Shown: positions 55,236 through 64,000 of the stretch, in pieces
Layout of the letters: each line of letters starts with the position of its first letter
How positions within the stretch are numbered: the first letter of the stretch is position 1
Origin: UBA12170 sp964293475
GTDB taxonomy: Bacteria > Bacteroidota > Bacteroidia > Bacteroidales > UBA12170
Assembly (NCBI GenBank): GCA_964293475.1
Contig: CAXYYJ010000007.1
Location: 41,349 to 105,348 of the forward strand
DNA length: 64,000 nt
Direction: 5' to 3'
The notes under the pieces: model-generated
The model's input: only the letters and a program-made list of their open reading frames with translations
What the model was told of the DNA's origin: nothing
The model's database searches: none
Program-made: the position numbers and the translations under genes

Positions 55236-57563
55236 TTATTTTTCCAGCAACTCAAACCACCAGCTCAGCGTCTGTCCGTTGGCATCGACCAATGTCATGT
55301 GGTGTCTGCCTTTGGCCGCATCCAGCTCTAAGCGGTGGGTATTTTTGGTTTGACCAAGATACTGATGGTCTAAATGCCAATAAATTACCTGATTGGCTTG
55401 TCGGTGAACCACTTCAAATACCACCTTTTCGCGGGAGCCATCCAATCCCCTTGGGATAAAAATTTTTGAATACTCTTTGGGATAAACCACAGCCATTTCA
55501 GTGATTTCTGCCCTTTGGCAATCGGCCAAATATGGAGGTAATGATTTATAAAGCGGATTGTTGGTTTTGTAGTACCACTCGGCCAGCGGCGGAATAACAA
55601 ACCAGGTCGTGGTGGACATGGCATGAACCGGATAGCAAGAGCTGTTTACCCTGAATTGGCGGGTACTATCGAGATGTACCAGCTGATGAAAAGTACAGAT
55701 GGGCGCATTTTTCGAAGCAAAAGGTAAATTCATTTTAACCTGATCCGGACAATTTTCCGATGCCAAAAAACCGCTGATGGCGCAGACTTTTTGTGAGGCA
55801 AGTTCTTCGCTGGGTTGCGGAAACCATTGTTCAGAGGCAGGAAGCAGATTGAACACGCGAAACATTACCGGCGCTGCCATACTCAGTCCGGTGAGTCCGG
55901 GTCTGCCTTCGCCATTGGCATTGCCTACCCAGACTCCCACCACAAAATCGGGGGTGAATCCAATGCTCCAGGCATCACGGTGGCCAAAGCTGGTACCGGT
56001 TTTCCAGGCAATTTTTTGCGATGATTGAAAATCTTCCCAACCAGTCTCCTGCCAGGGTCTCACAGCGCCGGACAAGGCATCGGCAGTCCACCAAAGAGCT
56101 CCCTTCTGAAAGGGTGAAATCCATGGCTGAGGTTTTTCTGTATTCAGCTGATTGGTCTCGTAATCAGCCTGAAGCAAAAGGGGTTCGTTGTTCAATTGCT
56201 GAGCCATAAGTAAATAGGCTTGCGATAAGTCCCAAAGACTCGATTCGGCTCCCCCCAGAATCAGACTGAGGCCATAGTGTGATGGATATTTTTTAATGTG
56301 AAGAAGCCTGAGTTTTTGCAGCTGATGCCAGAATTTTTCCACACTATAGTCTTGCAGCATTCTCACAGCCGGCACATTGAGTGAGCGGGCCAGAGCTTCG
56401 TTGGCGGGCACCATGCCATCGTATTTCTCATCGAAATTTTTGGGGGAATAGCCCGCAATCTGTGTGGGGACATCTTCCACCAGCGATTTGGGCAGAAGGA
56501 GTCCTTCCTGGAGCATCAAAGTATAGAGAAAAGGTTTTAAGGTGCTACCGGTGCTTCGGGGTGCCATAATGATATCCACATCCTGACCAAGGTCTTCCTT
56601 GCCCCCAGAGGAGTTGCCCACATAGGCAAGCACGCTCTTGTTCCGCACATCGAGCACCAGCACCGCCATATTGTGAATCTCATTCTGGCTGTAGATATCG
56701 TACCACGATTTTACCCATTGGTTGATTCGTTCCTGCAATTTCAGGTCGATGGTGGTGGTTATTCGATTTCCTTTTTTTCCTTCGGCCACAGCTCTGTCGA
56801 GCAAATGCGGTGCTTCGGAGTCCGGGTTAAAGGCTTTGGGCGGAATGGGTTCGGCTTTTGCCAGTTCACAGGTTTCGCTGTCCAGCTTCCCCATTCTAAA
56901 AAGCTTATCGAGTAGCCGGTTTCTTTTAGCCAGCAGCTTTTCCTGATTTTTTCCGGGATAAATAAGCGAAGGCGCATTGGGTAAAACCGCCAGGGTGGCC
57001 ATTTCGCCCCAGGAAAGCTGAAACATGCTACGGCCAAAGTAGCGCCAGGCAGCGGTTTCGAGCCCAACCACATTTCCACCAAAAGGCGCATGAGCCGCAT
57101 AAAGCAGCAGGATTTCTTCCTTGCTGTACATGGTTTCGAGCCTTATGGCCCAAATGGTTTCGACGAGTTTTTCATAGATGCTGCGGTCGGTTTTTCCTCT
57201 TGCCAGCCGAATCACCTGCATGGTAATGGTGCTTCCGCCACTCACTATCTTCTGCTGATTTATGTTTCGAACCAAAGCTTTACCCATAGAAACAGGATTA
57301 ACCCCGGGATGAAAAAAGAAATATTCATCTTCGAAACCCGTTATGGCCGCCACAAATTTAGAAGGAAGGCTATCGGACAAAGGAAACCGCCATTGCCCGT
57401 CATCGGCAATACGAGCCGACAACAAGCGCTGACTCCGGTCGCTGAGCACAGTGCTATAGGGCTTGTGAAACAGTGGATTTGGGAGGATGAAGGCGAAGCA
57501 AATTGATAAGATTGAACTCATCAACAACAAAGTTTTGTAAATCAAAATCTTGTTTACTTTCAT
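55236..57563 (-). CDS. pbpC: Penicillin-binding protein 1C
   Basis: This 775-residue bifunctional class A PBP has an N-terminal signal anchor, a GT51 glycosyltransferase domain (EDEYFFFHPGVNP; IVSGGSTITMQVIRLARG), a transpeptidase domain and a C-terminal BiPBP_C Ig-like domain. The catalytic serine lies in STGSTLKPF, the SxN motif in SLNVPAV and the KTG motif in WKTGTSFGHRD. I choose the ATG at 57563 because GGAGG stands 6 bases upstream; the ATG at 57569 is also possible and the GTG at 57578 less so. In other bacteria pbpC is linked to an alpha-2-macroglobulin gene, but none is present here. Confidence 0.95.
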   Translation of the reverse strand: MKVNKILIYKTLLLMSSILSICFAFILPNPLFHKPYSTVLSDRSQRLLSARIADDGQWRFPLSDSLPSKFVAAITGFEDEYFFFHPGVNPVSMGKALVRNINQQKIVSGGSTITMQVIRLARGKTDRSIYEKLVETIWAIRLETMYSKEEILLLYAAHAPFGGNVVGLETAAWRYFGRSMFQLSWGEMATLAVLPNAPSLIYPGKNQEKLLAKRNRLLDKLFRMGKLDSETCELAKAEPIPPKAFNPDSEAPHLLDRAVAEGKKGNRITTTIDLKLQERINQWVKSWYDIYSQNEIHNMAVLVLDVRNKSVLAYVGNSSGGKEDLGQDVDIIMAPRSTGSTLKPFLYTLMLQEGLLLPKSLVEDVPTQIAGYSPKNFDEKYDGMVPANEALARSLNVPAVRMLQDYSVEKFWHQLQKLRLLHIKKYPSHYGLSLILGGAESSLWDLSQAYLLMAQQLNNEPLLLQADYETNQLNTEKPQPWISPFQKGALWWTADALSGAVRPWQETGWEDFQSSQKIAWKTGTSFGHRDAWSIGFTPDFVVGVWVGNANGEGRPGLTGLSMAAPVMFRVFNLLPASEQWFPQPSEELASQKVCAISGFLASENCPDQVKMNLPFASKNAPICTFHQLVHLDSTRQFRVNSSCYPVHAMSTTTWFVIPPLAEWYYKTNNPLYKSLPPYLADCQRAEITEMAVVYPKEYSKIFIPRGLDGSREKVVFEVVHRQANQVIYWHLDHQYLGQTKNTHRLELDAAKGRHHMTLVDANGQTLSWWFELLEK

Positions 57564-57632
57564 CTTCATCCTCCACACGGATTATCCATTGTGTTCCATT
57601 ATGCTCATTAGGTTAATCAAATGAGTGAACAA

Positions 57633-60600
57633 TTACCTAACTAAAGTTACAACGCCCTTGTAAAAATATTCATTTCCAACAACATCTTCAACTCTAATTA
57701 CCCATGAATAAACACCCAAAGGCTCAGGATCTCCACCTTGATTTTTATAAGTTCCATCCCAATGCTCCAGAAAGTCTTTAGTTTCAAAAACCACTTGTCC
57801 CCAGCGATTGTAAATTATAAACTCATAAGAATTTGGTTCAAAGTATCTTCCAATTGGACCAAATTTGTCGTTTTTACCATTCGCGTTGGGAGTAAATGCA
57901 TTAGGGATAAAGAATGTATATTCTGGCTCAACATAAACACTATGTGATACAGTATCTGAGCAGCCATTTTCATCCAATACATTTAATGTTATTTTAAAAT
58001 AACCTGTATCTGTATAAGTGTGATATGGATTCAATCCTTCCATTGTTTCGCCGTCGCCAAAATTCCATAACCATTGTTCTAAAGGAGCATTAACACCTAT
58101 TGAATAATCCATAAAATGAACTTCAGCTTCAGTGATTTTGGGTCTTTTTGGATAAACCATAAAATCGGCAAATGGTCGGCTATAAATATGATAGCCTTCA
58201 AAATTTTGTGTGCTGGAGCAGCCAAAATCAGAAAACACAGTACTTGTTATTTGATATTCACCAATATCCATTAGAACCACTAAACTATCAACATATGTTA
58301 CGTATTCTTCGTTGTCAACAAACCATTCCCATCTTTCGAGAGAACCTTCGGAAATAAAGGCAGTATCCCTAATAACTACTTCTACGGAATCGCCACAACC
58401 ATAGGGTCTGTTTATGAATAAATGATTGATTGGCTTTTGATGAACCATAATAGAGATGTTAGTTGTATCTGAACAGCCGGAATCTGAGACTACAATCAGC
58501 TCGGTGATAAATTCCCCAGAATTGGAATATTCATGGTCAACAATTTGCCCATTTGCCTGATTATCATCGGAATAAGGGTCGTTAAAATTCCACATAAATT
58601 GAGTCAAATTCCCTACTCCTATTTGAGAGTTATCATAGAATCGAATGGTATCTCTATTACAAATTGCCTGCTCTGAATTCTCAATCCTGGCTATGGGCGA
58701 AATGTTTACAAAAATCGGTTTTTGACGAGTTAGGTTAACATCTCCATTATTTGAATTGGCTTTAATTCTACAAGTAACCATTTTTTGACCATAAGACGAA
58801 TAAACGTGAGAAACAGTATCGCCCTGATTGTAAGTTAAGGCATAACTAACTCCATCACCAAAATTCCAGAATATGGAGTCTAAAGCACCGCCACCAAAGT
58901 TATATTGCGATTGGGCAACAAAAACTGTTGGTTTGGTATAACAAGAAACATCATATTGTAAATGAAAATCTATTTCATAATTTGGTTTTACGAACACAGA
59001 TTTCATCACATCGTCTTTGCATCCATTCTGATCTGTAATGGATAAGGACACATCGTAAATGGTGTCATTATTGACAAATGAATGCAAAGGATTTTGGTTA
59101 AAACCTATGGTTCCATCTCCAAAATTCCATTCCCACGAAACATTATATGAACCTGGAGAATGAATTGTTGAGTCGGAAAACTGAATTAAGCCAGGAGCAT
59201 AGCCTAAATCGGAAGTTGAAAAATTTGCAACCGGAGATGGATATATTTGTACATATCGATAGAATTGCAAGCTGCTGCAGCCTAAATCACTTTCTACAAA
59301 CAAACTGGTGAGATAAGTGCCAGCGTTCAAGTAAGTATGATAAATATCTGGAGTATTTGGGTAGTCGACGATAAAGTCGCCAGTACCATCTCCAAAATTA
59401 TAGGTCCACTTCACTATGTTTCCCTGAGAAGTAAATGATGAATCATTAAATAACAGAGGAATTTCGGAGCACAAGCTGGCATCTGTATTATAATATGCTA
59501 TCGGTTTGGCATGAATTGTAACTGATTTGATGATTTCGTTGTAGCAGTTATTGGAATCGACCACAATTAATTTCACACCATAAGTTCCTGGATTAGAATA
59601 AGTGTATTGCGGATTCTGCATATATGATGTGTCCAAAATGCTATAAGGATCGTTAAACAGCCACATCCAGGATACTATATTTCCAATAGCAGAAGAGCTC
59701 ATATCATTAAACTGGGTGGGTTCATTCAGACATGCGCTTTCAAATGAAAAGTCTGCATTTGGAGGTGGAGCAATATGAATATTGAAACTGTAAGAATCGC
59801 TACATCCAGTGTTGGTTTCCACAACTAATTGAGCCAAAAAGACACCTGATTCCATATAGGTATGATATAGATTCACAGAAGTATTTGTGTCCACAGTATT
59901 ACCATCTCCAAAATCCCAATGAAAATTGGTATAATAACCTGTTCCAGGAATTGTTGTGTTTATAAACTCTATTGTATTCCCGAGGCAAATATTATTGTCG
60001 GAGATATTGAATCCTGCTGTTGGGGCTACCAGGATATTAATTGGAATACTAACACATGACGATGTTCCACATTGATTGTCTTCGGACATCCAATGGCCTG
60101 AAATTGATGTAGTTGAAGGGGTAGTAGGAATGCGGATTTGTGATTTGTCAGGAGTGAGAATATTCATTACTGACTCGTCAATTGGATTTTGCCCACAATA
60201 CTGGCTCATAAACCATGAAACTTCGCTACCACTGCCTCCTATCATCGAAATGGTTAAAGAATCAGTGACATTGTCGCATATAATTCCTTCAAGAATATCT
60301 AACTCAATTGGATCTACTGGAGACTCAAAAACTTCAACAAATACAGAAACACACTCAGATTCCTCACATATATTCCCCCATTTAGCAAAATAGGAAGTAG
60401 AGGTAATGGGAGCAGTAATGGTTATAGAGTTTCCTGCAATTGCCCCAGATACTATTTCGCCATCACACGAATCCCTGGTAATTTCGTAATAGAATCCATC
60501 GCCACCATGTATGCTTAAAGTAATTTGGTTGGTTGATCCGCTACAGAATTGATTATAATTTGATGTTAAAGAATCTGCCATCACAACATCGGGAAATACT

Positions 60601-63600
60601 TCAATATCGATTGATTTACAATCGGTTTCGTCACACATTGTAACCCACTTTGCAAAATATGAAGTATTAAATTCAGGAGCATTAATTACAATTGTATCAT
60701 GATAAAAAGAATGATATATCATGGAATTAGGGTTAATTGCCGTTGAATTACAGCTATCCTGATACCAGATTACGGAATCGCCAATTCCTCCATGAGCTAC
60801 CAAGGTTATTTCATTTATGAAGCCTGAGCAATAATGATTGGTATCCACTGTGATTTCAGCAATGCCAACAGGAGCTTGATGCACAATTACAGTTGTGCTT
60901 ACGCATGAACTAACCCCACATTGGTTGTTCCATTGGGCAAAATAGGTTGTAGTAGTCAGGGGTGCTGTTACCTCCAGCTGTTCGCCATAACCTGCAACTG
61001 CACCATCACAACTATCCATATGCCAGATTAATGATTGGCCAAGACCCCCAAATGATTGCAGAAGGATATCATCTGAAGTGCCGGCACAAATAACCGATGG
61101 GTAAGCTTTTGCACTATCAGGTTCAATAGCTATTTGAAGAACATGAACATTAACAAACTTATTTCCTCCCGACTCATTACAGCTATTCGATGTAAAAGGA
61201 TAATAATTTGTAGAAATTGTTGGGGGAACTATGATAATGGTATCACCCCTAAAACCAGAAACAGCTATTATGCTATCTTGTGGGATTGGGATATATCCAT
61301 TAGCGTCATAATACCAAAGGATTGTATCGCCCAGACCACCAAAAGACTGCAATTGAATTTCGCTTAAGCTACCAGCACAAAAATTATTATCACTCGCCAG
61401 AACCTGAAGAACTTCAGTAGTTTCTTGTGCCAATCTTATTGTTACTTTATTACTGCAATCAGACTCTCCGCATGCGTTAATCCATTTGGCATAATAGCTT
61501 GTTGTTGTATCAGGAGCAGGAATAGTAATACTGGATCCATTGTTCGTCTGACCGACAATCTGACCAAAACAAGAATCCTTATACCAAACCAGGCTCTCAC
61601 CAAAATTACCACCTTGAACATATAGAGTTACATCTGGGTTGGTTCCGGGACATATAACATTATAGCTTGCATAAGCAGTGTCAGGTCTTGTGGGCATTGG
61701 TGAAACAATAATATCATTTGACGGACAATATTCACTTTCACCGCATTCATTAATCCATTTTGCGAAATATTGGGTACTGATTGCCGGTGCTTGTATAATA
61801 ACCATAGAAGAGTCGGCGTTTGAGCCAACTATTGATGGTCTTGAACCATTACAACTATTTATGTGCCAGCTAACATACTCTCCTGTTCCTCCAATTGCAT
61901 TCAATATAATATCACCTTGATGATTTTGACAAATTTCATTATTGCTGATACCAATACTGACGACATTCGTTGGTGTATCAATCAAAGTCACAACATTTGT
62001 ATCTGTATTTGAGCACAATGTGTTTGGATCCTGGAAACTGTAGTAAATGGTGGTCTGATTTGTAAATACAGCGGCTGGATTAAAAATTGCAGTTCCATTA
62101 TTATTATCGGTTATCCCTTGACCCCAAAAGTTACCAGCTCCAATATGGTTGCCATTAAGAGTAACACTATTGCTATTTCGGCAATATTGTTCATCTAAAT
62201 CTAAAATGTTCACCAGGGGTCGGTCATTCACTGTAATTGAAGTTGTTGCACTTCCGGTACATAGAGTTGAACTAGTATAGGTATAGATAATATCATGTGT
62301 GCCAATTCCTGCAACGGATGGTCTAAAGACCCAGTCACCATTGCCCAGTTGTATTATTCCTGGATTCCCTGAATAGGTACCTCCTTCAGGCGTTGCACCA
62401 GTTAAATAAACATCGTATGCATAAATGCAGGCATCATCATAGGTTGGAAGAATGATTGTAGGTTCTTCGAATATGGTTAATGTAGCTGTGGTTTGGTTAC
62501 TCACACAACCAGTTAAAGGACTAAGCTGCTCTACAAAATATTCATAGCTTCCTGATAAAGTTTCAGGAGATTGGAATGTTTGATTATTGCTAACAATATT
62601 GCCAAGATTATCGTACCAAACAAAATTATTTCCAGCGATTCCATTTGCTATAAAAGCAGGCACCGCTTGGCCGAAACAAACATTAATATCTTCAACTACA
62701 GGTGGAGCAGGAAGCTCGATTATATTAACCTGTATGGAGCTTTCGTTCTGACAACCATAAACATCAGTGTAATGATAGCTGACGATGTAGAAGTTTCCAG
62801 GTTGTAGGGAAGATGGATCAAAGGTTGCTACACCCGGACCAATTTCCGATATGCCATCACCTGTAAAGAATCCCGCTGAAAGTCCATCGGGAACAGGATA
62901 GCCATAAATGGTAACTGCCGGAGATTCTGCACAATAATTAGATTCTAAATTTGCGATTGTAACAACAGGTAAATTATGTACGGAAACTATTTGTTCTTTA
63001 CTGTTTTGACAGCCGTTGGGAGAAATATATTGATAATTAATAATATACCCATTTCCAACACCGGCAATAGCGGGGTTAAATATGGCTGTTCCATCATTAT
63101 TATCAATAACTCCAGGGCCAGAAAAACTACCATCGGGGCTATGATTCCCAACGATTACAATCTCTGGGTTGTTTATGCAATAGTTTTCATTCATCGAAGT
63201 AAAATCGACATAAGGCGAGGGCAAAATTGTCACTTCTTTTGATGATTCATTTCCGCAGCCCGATGAATTTGTATAAGAATAAGTGATGGTAAACGGGCCA
63301 CCAGCTCCAGCTGCAATTGGGTCGAACCATGCAGTCCCATTATTATTATCAAAAATTCCTACCCCGAAAAATGAGCCTTCAGGAGCCATATTCCCAGTGA
63401 GCAAAACAGTATTATCATTATCGCAGTAACTATTACTTAATCCTGTGAAGCTAACATTTGGCAACGATGCTGGTTCATCAACAAAAACTACCTGAGAAAT
63501 GGTACACATATTACGATCCATTACTCTGACATAGTAGGTGCCAGTTGCCAGATTATAAAATTGATTTTCTGACTGGTATGTTGTCCCATTATCAATGGAA

Positions 63601-64000
63601 TAACTATAATCTGGGTTTCCACCACTTGCCGTAATAGTAATCCATCCATCTTGCAATCCAAAGCATGAAACATCATGGATTTCTACTGAAATGCTAATTT
63701 CTTCTGGCTGTGGTACAAAATAACTAATTGTATATTGACAACCCTTATTATCAATTATTTGAAGCATGTAAGTTCCTGAAAATAAGAAATAAATATCGTC
63801 ATCAATACTGCCATATCCATTGGGACCACTCCATTGAAACGAATAAGGAGCGGTTCCTCCATTGACATTTATTTCGATGCTTCCAGAACTCCCGCCATAA
63901 CAAAGCACTGGAGATATGGTCGCATCTACATTAATAACATCTGGCTCATTTATCAGATAAGCAGGACTTGTGGTCTCACAGCCATTGTCATCCGTTACCA
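57633..64000 (-). CDS. Giant SprB-like surface adhesin with gliding-type (T9SS type B) C-terminal domain (5' end outside window)
   Basis: The frame is open to the window end, so only the C-terminal part of over 2120 residues is seen. From the visible N-terminus come SprB-type repeats (VLCYGGSSGSIEINVNGG; a second with YSFSIDNG-like strands), then about five modules with DNNNGTA.FNP cores, seven repeats of about 80 residues with a shared GG.G.....DSC pattern and AKW segment, and about eight PKD domains (WDFGDG, WNFGDG variants). It ends in a gliding motility-associated C-terminal domain (IPNAFTPNANGKNDKF, YNRWGQVVFE, GVYSWVIRVEDVVGNEYFYKG), the type B T9SS signal. It should be a cell-surface adhesin, perhaps for gliding or attachment. 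Confidence 0.9.
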   Translation of the reverse strand, partial: VTDDNGCETTSPAYLINEPDVINVDATISPVLCYGGSSGSIEINVNGGTAPYSFQWSGPNGYGSIDDDIYFLFSGTYMLQIIDNKGCQYTISYFVPQPEEISISVEIHDVSCFGLQDGWITITASGGNPDYSYSIDNGTTYQSENQFYNLATGTYYVRVMDRNMCTISQVVFVDEPASLPNVSFTGLSNSYCDNDNTVLLTGNMAPEGSFFGVGIFDNNNGTAWFDPIAAGAGGPFTITYSYTNSSGCGNESSKEVTILPSPYVDFTSMNENYCINNPEIVIVGNHSPDGSFSGPGVIDNNDGTAIFNPAIAGVGNGYIINYQYISPNGCQNSKEQIVSVHNLPVVTIANLESNYCAESPAVTIYGYPVPDGLSAGFFTGDGISEIGPGVATFDPSSLQPGNFYIVSYHYTDVYGCQNESSIQVNIIELPAPPVVEDINVCFGQAVPAFIANGIAGNNFVWYDNLGNIVSNNQTFQSPETLSGSYEYFVEQLSPLTGCVSNQTTATLTIFEEPTIILPTYDDACIYAYDVYLTGATPEGGTYSGNPGIIQLGNGDWVFRPSVAGIGTHDIIYTYTSSTLCTGSATTSITVNDRPLVNILDLDEQYCRNSNSVTLNGNHIGAGNFWGQGITDNNNGTAIFNPAAVFTNQTTIYYSFQDPNTLCSNTDTNVVTLIDTPTNVVSIGISNNEICQNHQGDIILNAIGGTGEYVSWHINSCNGSRPSIVGSNADSSMVIIQAPAISTQYFAKWINECGESEYCPSNDIIVSPMPTRPDTAYASYNVICPGTNPDVTLYVQGGNFGESLVWYKDSCFGQIVGQTNNGSSITIPAPDTTTSYYAKWINACGESDCSNKVTIRLAQETTEVLQVLASDNNFCAGSLSEIQLQSFGGLGDTILWYYDANGYIPIPQDSIIAVSGFRGDTIIIVPPTISTNYYPFTSNSCNESGGNKFVNVHVLQIAIEPDSAKAYPSVICAGTSDDILLQSFGGLGQSLIWHMDSCDGAVAGYGEQLEVTAPLTTTTYFAQWNNQCGVSSCVSTTVIVHQAPVGIAEITVDTNHYCSGFINEITLVAHGGIGDSVIWYQDSCNSTAINPNSMIYHSFYHDTIVINAPEFNTSYFAKWVTMCDETDCKSIDIEVFPDVVMADSLTSNYNQFCSGSTNQITLSIHGGDGFYYEITRDSCDGEIVSGAIAGNSITITAPITSTSYFAKWGNICEESECVSVFVEVFESPVDPIELDILEGIICDNVTDSLTISMIGGSGSEVSWFMSQYCGQNPIDESVMNILTPDKSQIRIPTTPSTTSISGHWMSEDNQCGTSSCVSIPINILVAPTAGFNISDNNICLGNTIEFINTTIPGTGYYTNFHWDFGDGNTVDTNTSVNLYHTYMESGVFLAQLVVETNTGCSDSYSFNIHIAPPPNADFSFESACLNEPTQFNDMSSSAIGNIVSWMWLFNDPYSILDTSYMQNPQYTYSNPGTYGVKLIVVDSNNCYNEIIKSVTIHAKPIAYYNTDASLCSEIPLLFNDSSFTSQGNIVKWTYNFGDGTGDFIVDYPNTPDIYHTYLNAGTYLTSLFVESDLGCSSLQFYRYVQIYPSPVANFSTSDLGYAPGLIQFSDSTIHSPGSYNVSWEWNFGDGTIGFNQNPLHSFVNNDTIYDVSLSITDQNGCKDDVMKSVFVKPNYEIDFHLQYDVSCYTKPTVFVAQSQYNFGGGALDSIFWNFGDGVSYALTYNQGDTVSHVYSSYGQKMVTCRIKANSNNGDVNLTRQKPIFVNISPIARIENSEQAICNRDTIRFYDNSQIGVGNLTQFMWNFNDPYSDDNQANGQIVDHEYSNSGEFITELIVVSDSGCSDTTNISIMVHQKPINHLFINRPYGCGDSVEVVIRDTAFISEGSLERWEWFVDNEEYVTYVDSLVVLMDIGEYQITSTVFSDFGCSSTQNFEGYHIYSRPFADFMVYPKRPKITEAEVHFMDYSIGVNAPLEQWLWNFGDGETMEGLNPYHTYTDTGYFKITLNVLDENGCSDTVSHSVYVEPEYTFFIPNAFTPNANGKNDKFGPIGRYFEPNSYEFIIYNRWGQVVFETKDFLEHWDGTYKNQGGDPEPLGVYSWVIRVEDVVGNEYFYKGVVTLVR

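Overview
The window looks like the chromosome of a member of the Bacteroidota, probably a Bacteroidales or Marinilabiliales type. The evidence is at least six secreted proteins carrying type IX secretion (T9SS) C-terminal sorting domains, a SprB-like giant adhesin, recognisable TAnnTTTG promoter boxes, a single-subunit cytochrome b succinate dehydrogenase/fumarate reductase, and numerous lipoproteins. No rRNA, tRNA, CRISPR array or intact transposon was seen. Housekeeping genes alternate with short accessory patches.

Layout. Positions 1-2.7 kb hold a convergent type II restriction-modification pair, with the nuclease cut by the window edge. Positions 2.9-6.2 kb hold a DivIC/FtsB-like division protein, uridine kinase and DsbD. 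Positions 6.4-7.1 kb hold a HEPN/MNT toxin-antitoxin-like pair. Positions 7.3-10 kb hold a lipoprotein and aminopeptidase P. Positions 10.08-11.2 kb hold a Fic protein preceded by a 51-bp-periodic palindrome array. Positions 11.4-14.9 kb are sdhCAB. Positions 15-21.5 kb are accessory: RhuM-family protein, decayed remnants, a T9SS cargo protein and a 1055-residue GIY-YIG protein of AT-rich composition. Positions 21.8-25 kb hold a secreted GH31 glucosidase.

Positions 26-32.8 kb form a regulated surface module. An ECF sigma factor overlaps a protein that joins a cytoplasmic/inner-membrane part to an outer-membrane barrel, and two 674-676-residue T9SS paralogues flank the pair. The sigma gene and both paralogues are each preceded by the same GCAACC-N16-CG(T/C)TA(C/T)(C/T) motif, which suggests one autoregulated regulon. 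A 477-bp stretch is identical between the paralogues.

Positions 32.9-36.4 kb hold imidazolonepropionase and an M3 peptidase. Positions 37-41.9 kb hold two related small lipoproteins, a C10 (streptopain-like) protease and an SQR-like flavoprotein followed by a 56-residue protein. This segment contains a perfect 602-bp direct repeat whose upstream copy carries broken gene ends. Positions 42.2-49.95 kb are mostly metabolic or transport genes (MATE, PepSY, PfkB kinase, methylmalonyl-CoA decarboxylase, oligoendopeptidase F). Positions 50-64 kb hold another T9SS cargo protein, a AAA/DUF4143 ATPase preceded by a 33-bp-periodic palindrome array, an epimerase, penicillin-binding protein 1C, and the C-terminal part of a giant repeat adhesin that runs off the window.

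The most novel-looking signals are the two phased operator arrays (Fic and AAA-DUF4143), the sigma/dual-membrane regulator module with its shared promoters, the exact 602-bp duplication around the protease-lipoprotein pair, and the large GIY-YIG protein. All comparisons were made by eye, and no searches were run.
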